A stretch of DNA of 22,149 nt, from contig MHXM01000159.1 of assembly GCA_001825565.1 (NCBI GenBank), positions 36,099 through 58,247 on the forward strand, written 5' to 3'. The translations under genes and the position numbers were made by a program. Origin of the DNA: Desulfuromonadaceae bacterium GWC2_58_13. Its GTDB lineage: Bacteria; Desulfobacterota; Desulfuromonadia; Desulfuromonadales; Trichloromonadaceae. The first letter of the stretch is position 1, and each line of letters opens with the position of its first letter. Shown here one piece after another: positions 14,606 to 21,674 of the stretch. The notes beneath the pieces are model-generated. The model was not told the origin of the DNA, searched no databases, and worked only from the letters and a program-made list of their open reading frames with translations.

Positions 14606-15073
14606 TCAGATGTAATACATGAAGCGGTGGTCGAGCTCTTTTTCCAGGCCCAGTGTCTTGCCCTGGTCGCAGAGATCCCTGAGCGTCACCGAATCGAAGT
14701 AAGCAGCCAGCTTGCGGGTTGCCTCGGCCCAGATCTGCTGGGTCACGCAACGGCTGTCGAACTCGCATTTGCCCTTCTGGGGGGCGTCCTCCCGCGCGCA
14801 GGAAACCAGGGTCAAATCCCCCTCGGCCGCCAGAAGAATCTGCTTGACGGTAATTTCCTCGGGTTTCTTGGCCAAAAAATAGCCGCCCTGTGGACCACGG
14901 CGGCTTTTGATCAGGCCGGCCTTCTTCAGGTCTTGAAAGATCTGTTCGAGGTAGCGGGGAGAAATGTCCTGACGGCGGGAGATGTCTTTAATCTGCGTCG
15001 GCAAGTTGCCTGAATTATAGGCCATGTCGAATAGGGCACGCAGTCCGTAGCGGCTTTTGGTCGAAAACTTCAT
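14606..15073 (-). CDS. Rrf2/IscR-type transcriptional regulator
   Basis: 155-residue DNA-binding protein. The N-terminal winged helix MKFSTKSRYGLRALFDMA with DISRRQDISPRYLEQIF and the wing RRGPQGGYFLAKK is diagnostic of Rrf2 proteins. Three cysteines, C92, C103 and C109, followed by QQIW are in the place of the IscR [2Fe-2S] ligands. The first gap is ten residues rather than the five of E. coli IscR, so cluster binding is likely but not certain. GGAGG lies eight bases before the ATG at 15073. It is first in an operon with cysK, resembling CymR/IscR-type control of cysteine synthesis; autoregulation is the usual pattern. Whether it senses Fe-S demand or cysteine cannot be read from the sequence. 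Confidence 0.93.
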   Translation of the reverse strand: MKFSTKSRYGLRALFDMAYNSGNLPTQIKDISRRQDISPRYLEQIFQDLKKAGLIKSRRGPQGGYFLAKKPEEITVKQILLAAEGDLTLVSCAREDAPQKGKCEFDSRCVTQQIWAEATRKLAAYFDSVTLRDLCDQGKTLGLEKELDHRFMYYI

Positions 15074-15105
15074 GGATATTTTCCTCCAGGTGATTGTTGT
15101 TAAGA

Positions 15106-15134
15106 GTTTTATTGAAGTCTAGCGAATGTGTCAA
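15106..15134 (-). promoter_or_regulatory. Promoter of rrf2-cysK
   Basis: Perfect -35 TTGACA (15134-15129), 17-base spacer, -10 TAAAAC (15111-15106) on the minus strand. Transcription would start about 25 bases before the Rrf2 ribosome binding site. The AT-rich stretch around the -10 is where an Rrf2 operator would usually lie, but no clear dyad was recognised. Confidence 0.75.
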
Positions 15135-15177
15135 GAATAAATTTGATCCAGAGGACGGTTGAGTGGGTTGCGGGCAG

Positions 15178-15345
15178 GGCAATGAGTATCTCATGCACGA
15201 GGCGCATTTCGGGGCATTCCGGCGGCGGTTGATGTTGCCGGATGGCGTGAATGCCGAAATGATCCGGGCCAGCTGTAAGGACGGTGTTCCCGAAATCGGC
15301 ATGCCGATGGAAAAAATAAGTATCAGAGGCCGCAAAATCGCAATC
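15178..15345 (+). pseudogene. Remnant of a small heat shock protein gene (C-terminal half)
   Basis: The plus-strand frame reads HFGAFRRRLMLPDGVNAEMI, then RASCKDGVPEIGMP, then RGRKIAI. This is the second half of an alpha-crystallin domain: compare YGSFRRVFSLP, GVLKIVLP and IEI in the intact Hsp20 at 4343. The N-terminal half is absent. A TGA in frame at 15160 precedes it, no ribosome binding site or Hsp20 start is upstream, and the conserved GVL is changed to GVP. The frame runs on past the normal end into non-homologous sequence. It is a decayed copy rather than a working gene. The rrf2 promoter on the other strand lies immediately upstream of it. Confidence 0.75.
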
Positions 15346-15446
15346 GTGGGAGGGCGAAGCAGAAGGTTCGAAGGAAGCCCATTGAACCTGGATCGACAAT
15401 CCGGAGGTCGCAAATCCGTTCCGCCGGGGTTGGTCGGAGGGTTGCG

Positions 15447-15486
15447 TTCGTCAGGGCCGGAGAAAAACTTCTCCGGCCCTGACGAA
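15447..15486. repeat. Perfect 18-base inverted repeat next to maeB stop
   Basis: TTCGTCAGGGCCGGAGAA (15447-15464) and its exact complement (15469-15486) are separated by AAAC. The stem ends four bases from the malic enzyme gene. No T run follows on either strand, so it is not a standard intrinsic terminator, though the minus-strand loop is GTTT. It probably ends or stabilises the maeB transcript. Confidence 0.8.
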
Positions 15487-15489
15487 GGC

Positions 15490-16830
15490 TTATTCCCAGG
15501 GTTTGATGACGCCTGATTCGAGGGCCGCCCGCTCGACCGCTTCGGCGACCTTCTGGTGAACTTCATCGTTGAGGATGGAAGGCACCAGTTCGCCCTCTTC
15601 GGCGCAGATCGCGATGGCTTTGGCGGCGGCGATCTTCATCTTGTTGTTGATGGTGCGGGCCCGGGCGTTAAGGGCGCCGCGGAAGATGCCGGGGAAACCG
15701 AGGGCGTTGTTGACGCTCTTGCCGTCGGCGGCAAAAGCGGCTCCGGCCTTAACGGCGTCTTCGGGGGTGATTTCCGGGTTGGGGTTGGACAGGGCCAGGA
15801 TCACCTGTCCCTTCTTCACCATGGAAGGCTTGATCAACTTGGGACAGCCGGTGGTCGCGATGACGATGTTGGCTCCTTCCATCACATCCAGCAGGGTGCC
15901 GGATTCGCCGCCGGCCGCCACCAGGCGTTCGCAGGCGGCTTGGTTGAGGTCGGTGCCGATGACTTTTTTTACTCCGTACGACAGCAGCAGTTTGGAAATT
16001 CCCATTCCCGCCGCGCCGAGGCCGATGACGCCGATGGCCGATTTGCTCAGCATCAGACCCGAAAACTTGGTGGCGTTGAGCAGCGCGGCCAGCACCACTA
16101 CCGCGGTGCCGTGCTGATCGTCGTGCATGACCGGGATGTCGAGGGCCTTGTCGAGCACGTCCTCGATTTCGAAACACTCGGGAGCGGCGATGTCTTCGAG
16201 CTTGATGGCGCCGAAGGTGGTGGCGATGTTTTTTATGGTTTCGATAATGACCGCCGGATCCTTGCTCTCGATCAGAATCGGGATGCCGCTGACCCCGACC
16301 AGCCGGTCGAACAGGGCCGCTTTGCCTTCCATCACCGGCATCCCCGCCACCGCGCCGATGTCGCCGAGACCGAGGATCGCCGTGCCGTTGGTGACGATCG
16401 CCACCTGGTTGGGGATGGCCGTATATTTATAGGCAAGCTCCGGTTTTTTCTGAATATCCCGACAGATGGCGGCGACCCCGGGAGTATAGATTTTGCGGAT
16501 ATCGCCGATGCTGTTGAGGGGAAGCCTTCCCTTCATGGCGATTTTGCCCCCCTCGTGCAGTTGATGCACCAGATCGATGACGTCCTCGACAATGATCCCT
16601 TCGACCTTGGCCAGATTGTCGAGGATTCCCTCCATCTGTTCCTCGGAGTCGACGTAGATGGTCATTTCCCGGGTGTTGTGGGTCAGCCCCATGCGGACCA
16701 GACGAATGTCGCCGATGTTGCTGCCTTGCATGCCGATGGCCGAAGTCAGCTTGCCGAGATAGCCCGGTTTGTCGAGGATCATCACCCGCAGGGTTTTGGC
16801 GATTTTGCCGGAGTCTTTTTCGATTTCCAT
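15490..16830 (-). CDS. Malic enzyme with N-terminal ACT domain
   Basis: 446-residue cytoplasmic enzyme that decarboxylates malate to pyruvate with NAD(P)+. Residues 13-88 form an ACT domain (LRVMILDKPGYLGKLTSAIG), a small-molecule sensing module usually bound by amino acids. Residues about 95-230 are the malic N-domain, with Y115 in IYTPGV and K170 in VMEGKA as the likely acid/base pair and ESKDP near 194. HDDQHGTA is the conserved metal-site stretch. The NAD domain holds GLGAAGMG and ends LSNPNPEITPEDA and NNALGFPGIFRGAL. There is no phosphotransacetylase domain, unlike long MaeB. ATG 16830 follows GGGGAG; a longer frame to 16935 has no support. It is a single gene, ending at a perfect inverted repeat. 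In acetate- or pyruvate-using anaerobes it links the C4 and C3 pools. Confidence 0.93.
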   Translation of the reverse strand: MEIEKDSGKIAKTLRVMILDKPGYLGKLTSAIGMQGSNIGDIRLVRMGLTHNTREMTIYVDSEEQMEGILDNLAKVEGIIVEDVIDLVHQLHEGGKIAMKGRLPLNSIGDIRKIYTPGVAAICRDIQKKPELAYKYTAIPNQVAIVTNGTAILGLGDIGAVAGMPVMEGKAALFDRLVGVSGIPILIESKDPAVIIETIKNIATTFGAIKLEDIAAPECFEIEDVLDKALDIPVMHDDQHGTAVVVLAALLNATKFSGLMLSKSAIGVIGLGAAGMGISKLLLSYGVKKVIGTDLNQAACERLVAAGGESGTLLDVMEGANIVIATTGCPKLIKPSMVKKGQVILALSNPNPEITPEDAVKAGAAFAADGKSVNNALGFPGIFRGALNARARTINNKMKIAAAKAIAICAEEGELVPSILNDEVHQKVAEAVERAALESGVIKPWE

Positions 16831-16975
16831 GATGTCGATCTCCCCGTTGGAAGGCCTTTGGTTTAGCAGTGGTTCGCAAGAGGCAGCCTTGTCGCACTTC
16901 GGGCGCATGATATGCCGGGAGTAAGATGCGGTCAACGGGAAAGGAAGGAAGGCCGAAGATTAACGGGGAGCTTTT

Positions 16976-17010
16976 CTCCGGTGCGCAGCCGTTTTTGCCA
17001 CGCACCGGAG
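16976..17010. other. Ten-pair hairpin after the CZB chemoreceptor gene
   Basis: CTCCGGTGCG (16976-16985) and CGCACCGGAG (17001-17010) are perfectly complementary across a 15-base loop. It lies seven bases beyond the chemoreceptor stop. On the minus strand the stem is followed by AAAAGC, so there is no U tract and it is at best a weak or Rho-assisted terminator. Confidence 0.5.
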
Positions 17011-17017
17011 GGAAAGG

Positions 17018-19072
17018 TCAGAATTTTTCAAACTCCTCATCGAGTTTGTCTCTGCCGCTGCCCATGTCGAGGCGCAAGCCGCCACCACCGGCCTGTGCCT
17101 TTGCCGGCACGACTTTCGGTTTCGTCAAAATATGAACGATCTCTTTCGCCTTCCCCTTGGCGGCGACCGGTTTTTTCGGCGAGCGTTGCGACTGGGAAGA
17201 ATGCATTTCGACTTTAAAGAAGGCGATGGTGTCCTGCAGTTGCTCGGCTTGGGAACTGAGTTCCTCGGAGGTCGAAGCCATTTCCTCGGCGGCCGAGGCA
17301 TTTTGCTGAATCACCTGGTCGAGCTGCTGGATCGCCTGGTTCACCTGCTCCGCTCCGGTGTCCTGCTCCTTGCTGGCCGCGGCGATTTCCTGCACCAACT
17401 CAGCGGTTTTCTGGATGTCGGGCACCATGCGATTGAGCATTTCTCCAGCTTTTTCGGCAATATCCACACTCCTTGAGGAGAGTTCGCCGATCTCTCCGGC
17501 GGCGTTTTGGCTGCGTTCGGCCAGTTTGCGCACCTCGGCAGCGACCACCGCGAAGCCCTTGCCGTGCTCCCCTGCCCGGGCCGCTTCGATGGCAGCGTTC
17601 AAGGCCAGCAGGTTGGTCTGGCGGGCGATCTCTTCGATGATACTTATTTTTTCGGCGATCTGCTTCATGGCGGTGACCGTCTCGCTGACCGCCATGCCGC
17701 CTTCCCGGGCGTCCTGGGCCGATTTGATGGCGATCTTTTCCGTCTGCAGGGCATTGTCGGCATTTTGCCTGATGTTGGCCGCCATCTGTTCCATGGAACT
17801 GGAAGCCTCTTCGGCGGCCGCCGCCTGCTCGGTGGAACCCTGGCTCATTTCTTCGGAACTGGCCGAAAGCTCCTGGCTGCCCGAGGCAACATTGTCCGCG
17901 GCGTTCTGCACGTTGGCCACCACGTCTTTTAACTTGTCGACCATGATATTGAGGGCGCTGGCCAGCTTGCCGATCTCGTCTTTCTGGTTGATTTCGAGCC
18001 GCTGGGTCAGGTCGCCGGTAGCGATGGCTTCGGAAAATCTGACTCCTTTGTTCATCGAGGCGATAATCCCCACGGCGATGATAATAGCCAGCAGGATGCC
18101 GATCGGAATTGCGATCATGGAGATGATGATGACCCCGGTGCGGGTCTTGCTCGCGGCGACCAGCATCTGCTCGTCGGTCATAATGTTTTCGCTGGTCGTT
18201 GTAGCCACTTTTTGCAATAGCTCTCCAACCTTTTGCAGTGCCGGGGAGGTTTGCGTTGCGTAGATATTTGCCGCCCGGTCGTTGTTTTCGACCAGGTTTG
18301 CCGCTCGATCCTTGATCTGGGCCAGAATCTCCCGGGTTTCCTTGAGGGCTGGAAGGGTTTCCGCGTCGAACAGTTGATGTGCCGCTTGAATATTTTCGGC
18401 AGCCTGAATCCGGGTTGCCGATCTGTGGAGTTTTTCATGGGGAATTTTGATGGCTTCGAGCAGCCGCGCCAACTCAGGATCGGAAGCCGCCGCCGCTTTT
18501 CCCTGCTCGCCGTAGATAAAGGTTCCCAGGCCGCACAGGTGATCGTCGGTCTGTACTTTGAAATTCAGATTGCCGTTGCTCAGGGAGCCGATCACGGCAT
18601 TGATCCAGTCGAGGTGATCCACCTCTTTCTCGGCCAGGAATTTGGGCAAAAGTTTGTCGGCCCGATGGAAGATGTCGCCGATGGCCACGGCGGATTCATG
18701 CAACTGCTTATGGGGCTCTTCGATTTCCGCCAGGATCCCCTTGATTTCGGGGACCAGTTGTTCCGCCTGTTGCCGACCTTCACCGTAATACCATTGGCCA
18801 AAGGCGCACTTGTGCGGATCTGTTTCTACTTCCAGTTTGCTGATCGAATCGTCATTGAGCAGGGCGCTTACCTTGTTGGCCCAATGCAGGTGGTCCACCT
18901 CGCGTTGCACCATGGTCGTGCGCAATTTGTTGCCGTCGATGACCTGTTCGGCATTGCCGACGATCGTGCCGATGCCCTGAATGGACCAGCCGGCCACCAC
19001 GGCCAAAAGTAGCAAGGTCAAACCAAACCCAACGCCGAATTTTCCTTTAAGACTGAGATTTTTCCAACTCAT
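17018..19072 (-). CDS. Methyl-accepting chemotaxis protein with two periplasmic CZB-like domains
   Basis: 684-residue membrane chemoreceptor. TM1 is at about 13-35. The extracytoplasmic region, 36-310, holds two consecutive CZB-like zinc-binding units: H61, C89, H121, H125 and H153, C180, H212, H216, each in the pattern DH..W, C..G, PH..LH. A helical stretch follows, then TM2 at about 313-337, HAMP, and a signalling domain nearly identical at the tip to the 7415 receptor, also one heptad per arm shorter than E. coli receptors. The tail is rich in Lys, Ala and Pro and ends EFEKF, a CheR/CheB-docking type pentapeptide. ATG 19072 follows AAGGAG by six bases; the longer frame to 19108 is not supported. 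It is cotranscribed with cheW, 64 bases upstream. CZB domains bind zinc and respond to hypochlorite or zinc level in characterised cases. Confidence 0.93.
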   Translation of the reverse strand: MSWKNLSLKGKFGVGFGLTLLLLAVVAGWSIQGIGTIVGNAEQVIDGNKLRTTMVQREVDHLHWANKVSALLNDDSISKLEVETDPHKCAFGQWYYGEGRQQAEQLVPEIKGILAEIEEPHKQLHESAVAIGDIFHRADKLLPKFLAEKEVDHLDWINAVIGSLSNGNLNFKVQTDDHLCGLGTFIYGEQGKAAAASDPELARLLEAIKIPHEKLHRSATRIQAAENIQAAHQLFDAETLPALKETREILAQIKDRAANLVENNDRAANIYATQTSPALQKVGELLQKVATTTSENIMTDEQMLVAASKTRTGVIIISMIAIPIGILLAIIIAVGIIASMNKGVRFSEAIATGDLTQRLEINQKDEIGKLASALNIMVDKLKDVVANVQNAADNVASGSQELSASSEEMSQGSTEQAAAAEEASSSMEQMAANIRQNADNALQTEKIAIKSAQDAREGGMAVSETVTAMKQIAEKISIIEEIARQTNLLALNAAIEAARAGEHGKGFAVVAAEVRKLAERSQNAAGEIGELSSRSVDIAEKAGEMLNRMVPDIQKTAELVQEIAAASKEQDTGAEQVNQAIQQLDQVIQQNASAAEEMASTSEELSSQAEQLQDTIAFFKVEMHSSQSQRSPKKPVAAKGKAKEIVHILTKPKVVPAKAQAGGGGLRLDMGSGRDKLDEEFEKF

Positions 19073-19136
19073 GGGATTCTCCTTGGAACGAGATAGGTAA
19101 CACACCAAACCTTAAATCAAAATAGACAGGGCTCTT

Positions 19137-19622
19137 CTAGTCGCCGGCCGCTTGGACCACGGCCAGTTCTTCCGAGGAAAAGACCCGGTCGATATCGAGG
19201 ATGATGATGAATTGCTCGTCCCGCTTGCCCATTCCGCGGATGAACTCGGTGCTCAACCGGGTGCCGATCCGCGGTGCCGGTTCGATCTGATCCGGCTCCA
19301 GGTCGAGCACCTCCTGCACCGAGTCGGCCAAGGCGCCGAGCACGGTCGTCTCCTCGTCCAGTTTGATTTCGACGATGATGATACAGGTGTTGACGGTCTT
19401 TTCCGTTTTCGGCATGCCGAACTTGAGTCGCATGTCGACCACCGGCACCACGCTGCCGCGCAGGTTGATGACTCCGCGCATGAACTCCGGGACTTGGGGA
19501 ACTCTGGTTATCTGGGTGAAATCGAGCACCTCGCGCACCTTGTCGATGCCGAGGGCGAAAATCTCATCATTCAGACGAAAGGTCAGGTACTGTGTATTGT
19601 CGTCGCCCATGAGCCTCTCCAT
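19137..19622 (-). CDS. cheW: CheW chemotaxis coupling protein
   Basis: 161-residue cytoplasmic adaptor linking chemoreceptors to CheA. It has the CheW signatures YLTFRLNDEIFALGIDKVRE, then VPQVPEFMRGVINLRGSVVP with the receptor-contacting NLRG motif, then PVVDMRLKFG, and LDIDRVFSSEEL at the end. Three starts are possible: TTG 19628, ATG 19622 and ATG 19610. ATG 19622 is chosen because AAGGAG lies nine bases upstream of it; the conserved domain starts at residue 9 either way. It precedes the CZB-type chemoreceptor on the same strand and probably shares its transcript, which suggests a dedicated pair. No cheA, cheR or cheB is in the window. Confidence 0.95.
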   Translation of the reverse strand: MERLMGDDNTQYLTFRLNDEIFALGIDKVREVLDFTQITRVPQVPEFMRGVINLRGSVVPVVDMRLKFGMPKTEKTVNTCIIIVEIKLDEETTVLGALADSVQEVLDLEPDQIEPAPRIGTRLSTEFIRGMGKRDEQFIIILDIDRVFSSEELAVVQAAGD

Positions 19623-20049
19623 GCGCAAGTTCTCCTTTTTTGATGTTGTTATGGACTTTCATGCGTCCTTCATACTGGACATGTTCGCTTGAGCCAATCC
19701 GTGCAATTCTTTAGCAATCGGCGTGCCTAACCAGTTTAAATTTTCGCATAAAGGAGTGAATTTATCGTTTATTAATTAAACTGTAAGATATGGTAAAATG
19801 TTTCATTCCTGTGGACAGTATGCCGTTTTTGCGTTAATTATTGGGTGCTTCGCGAAAAAAATATTACCCGGCCGGCATAGTTACTGCCGGAGTTTTAATG
19901 GTTAATTTGGATGGCTCTGTTGGGACAATAGGAAGGACAGGGAGGTTTTGTTGTGGCGGATAAGCCGGGGGAAGTGGCTCAGGTCAAAATTTCTGGTCGG
20001 GATCGAAGGGCCGGAACAAGTGCGGGAGGATGGCAGGCAACCCTGTTGA

Positions 20050-20212
20050 AATTTGATGGCGTCGCAAAAACTCGCCAACTGCTGCGTTGCTGCAATCATC
20101 TCGCGGCTTCGACGTACGTAAGTACGCCTCATTGCTCGATAATTGCGCGCCTTGCATTTGGCGTTTTTTGCTTAGCCATCTGATTTGACGCTTTTTGCAA
20201 AAGCATCAAATT
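20050..20212. repeat. Palindromic intergenic repeat, MITE-like
   Basis: The 163-base element has nine-base terminal inverted repeats: AATTTGATG (20050-20058) and CATCAAATT (20204-20212). Inside, the left flank GATGGCGTCGCAAAAACTCG is an imperfect complement of the right flank ending GCGTTTTTTGCTTAGCCATC. The centre carries CGTAC-GTAA-GTACG. A sub-hairpin near the right end pairs GCTTTT (20190-20195) with AAAAGC (20199-20204). The whole can fold into one long cruciform. From memory such elements recur between genes in Desulfuromonadales, but only one copy is present here. No transposase frame lies inside it. Confidence 0.65.
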
Positions 20213-20224
20213 CAAATTTTTCTG

Positions 20225-20256
20225 AAAATTAAAAGGCCGACCCGAAAGTCGGCCTT
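20225..20256 (-). terminator. Intrinsic terminator of lysA
   Basis: AAGGCCGAC (20233-20241), loop CCGAAA, GTCGGCCTT (20248-20256) form a nine-pair perfect stem. On the minus strand it runs into TTTTAATTTT, 25 bases after the lysA stop. Confidence 0.9.
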
Positions 20257-20281
20257 GAGCGATTCGATGGTTGCCCCCGGG

Positions 20282-21550
20282 TCAGTTCTGTCCCGGTCGA
20301 AACAGGTCGGGGCTGAACTGATAGGTGGCGAAGTAGTCCTCCACCGTTTCCGCCCGGCGGATCAGTTCGACGGTCCCGTCTTCGCGTAGCAGCAGCTCTT
20401 TCGGGCGCAGGCGGCCGTTGTACTGAAAGCCCATGGCGTGGCCGTGGGCGCCGCTGTCGTGAATAACCACCGTGTCGCCATCGGCAATGGGCGGCAGTTC
20501 GCGCTGGATGGCGAACTTATCGTTGTTCTCGCACAGCGATCCGACCACGTCGTAGACTTCGGTTTTCGGCAGATTCTCTTTGCCGATCACGTCGATGTGG
20601 TGATACGAGCCGTACAGGGCCGGGCGCATCAGCGACGACATGCAGGCGTCGAGGCCGATATACTTGCGGTAGGTATCCTTGGCGTTAATGGCGGTGGTGA
20701 CCAGGGCGCCGTGAGGTCCGGTCATGAAACGGCCGCTTTCCATGTACATGCGCGGGGCGTAGCCGTGCCGGGTCTTGAAGGCGGCGAACAGTTCGGTGAT
20801 ATCCCGTGCCATCGACTGCAGGTCGAGGGGCTGCTGTTCGGGCTTGTAGGGGATGCCGAAACCGCCACCGATGTTGACAAACTCGAAGCGGATGCCAAGT
20901 TCTTTTTCCACCAGGTCTGCAACCTCAAGGACCATGCGGGCGGTTTCCACGATATAGGTGTAATCCAGTTCGTTCGAGGCGACCATGGTATGCAGGCCAA
21001 ATCTTTTGGCGCCACGGTCGCGGGCCCGGCGATAGGCTTCCACCACCTGCTCATGGGTGACGCCGTATTTGGCCTCGACCGGGTTGCCGATGATCACGTT
21101 GCCGGTACGGCGAGGACCGGGATTGTAGCGGAAACAGATCAACTCGGGGAAGTTGGGCACCTTGTCGATCAGACTGATATCGTCAAGGTTGAGGATGCAT
21201 CCCCCATCCCGTTCGGCAAAGAGAAACTCTTCGTGGCTGGTGTTGTTCGAGGTGAACATGATTTCTTCTCGGCTGGCGCCGAGCTGGCGGCTGAGGATCA
21301 GCTCAGGGATCGAGCTGCAGTCGAAGCCGAAGTCCATCTCCTTCATCAGTTGCATAATGCGCCGGTTGGGCAGGGCTTTGACGGCAAAATATTCGCGAAA
21401 GCCGTCGATGCCGGCGAAAGCCTGCTTGAGCCGCTTGCCGGTTGCGCGGATGCCCGATTCGTCATAGATATGAAAAGGCGTGCCATAGTAGGCTGCGATA
21501 TTTTTGACCACGGGAAATAAGCGTGATTTGAACGAGTCGGACATCGGCAT
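20282..21550 (-). CDS. lysA: Diaminopimelate decarboxylase
   Basis: 422-residue PLP enzyme of fold type III that decarboxylates meso-diaminopimelate to L-lysine, the last step of lysine synthesis. K58 in YFAVKALPN is the PLP lysine. HTMVASNE, NIGGGFGIPY (the phosphate-binding glycine loop), MESGR and GSLCENND (the catalytic cysteine and acidic residue from the partner subunit) appear in the family order. The length is normal. ATG 21550 is nine bases after GGAGG; the ATG two codons later is a possible alternative. Related ornithine/arginine or carboxynorspermidine decarboxylases share the fold, but the CENND and GGGFG context favours LysA. It stands alone with its own terminator, and an Lrp-type regulator gene is 124 bases upstream on the same strand. 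Confidence 0.88.
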   Translation of the reverse strand: MPMSDSFKSRLFPVVKNIAAYYGTPFHIYDESGIRATGKRLKQAFAGIDGFREYFAVKALPNRRIMQLMKEMDFGFDCSSIPELILSRQLGASREEIMFTSNNTSHEEFLFAERDGGCILNLDDISLIDKVPNFPELICFRYNPGPRRTGNVIIGNPVEAKYGVTHEQVVEAYRRARDRGAKRFGLHTMVASNELDYTYIVETARMVLEVADLVEKELGIRFEFVNIGGGFGIPYKPEQQPLDLQSMARDITELFAAFKTRHGYAPRMYMESGRFMTGPHGALVTTAINAKDTYRKYIGLDACMSSLMRPALYGSYHHIDVIGKENLPKTEVYDVVGSLCENNDKFAIQRELPPIADGDTVVIHDSGAHGHAMGFQYNGRLRPKELLLREDGTVELIRRAETVEDYFATYQFSPDLFRPGQN

Positions 21551-21609
21551 GGGGGAGTTCCTCCAGGTTTGATTTCAGTTCTTGAAATTTCGCAAACTTT
21601 GTTAAAATT

Positions 21610-21631
21610 GGCAATAATTAATTATCTTGCC
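21610..21631. promoter_or_regulatory. AT-rich dyad between the Lrp-type gene and lysA
   Basis: GGCAA and TTGCC flank the palindrome TAATTAATTA (with two extra bases TC on one side), giving a 22-base near-symmetrical site. Lrp/AsnC operators are AT-centred dyads of similar size. It lies about 60 bases before the lysA start, in the right place for control of lysA by the adjacent regulator. The assignment is inference. Confidence 0.4.
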
Positions 21632-21674
21632 CTTTTGTCTCTGGCTGGGATATTAATATAACGGTGTTATATAG

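Larger units (their letters stand above)
19623..20281. other. Large intergenic region between lysA and cheW
   Basis: 659 bases without a supported gene. From the left: about 240 AT-rich bases that should include the cheW promoter (none matched confidently); a small hairpin CCGGCA (19872-19877) with TGCCGG (19885-19890) followed by AGTTTT; about 160 bases with nothing recognised; a palindromic repeat element (20050-20212); and the lysA terminator (20225-20256). An open frame at 19953-20183 crosses half of the repeat and is not taken as a gene. Confidence 0.6.

Noticed and set aside
15556..16866. 436-codon open frame antisense to the malic enzyme
   Set aside because: Shadow of the real gene, rich in His/Asp/Gly as expected of reverse reading.
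19953..20183. 76-codon open frame on the plus strand
   Set aside because: It runs through most of the palindromic repeat element and encodes nothing recognisable; no sensible ribosome binding site.
20438..21520. 360-codon open frame antisense to lysA
   Set aside because: Shadow frame with no motifs; the LysA motifs on the minus strand are complete.
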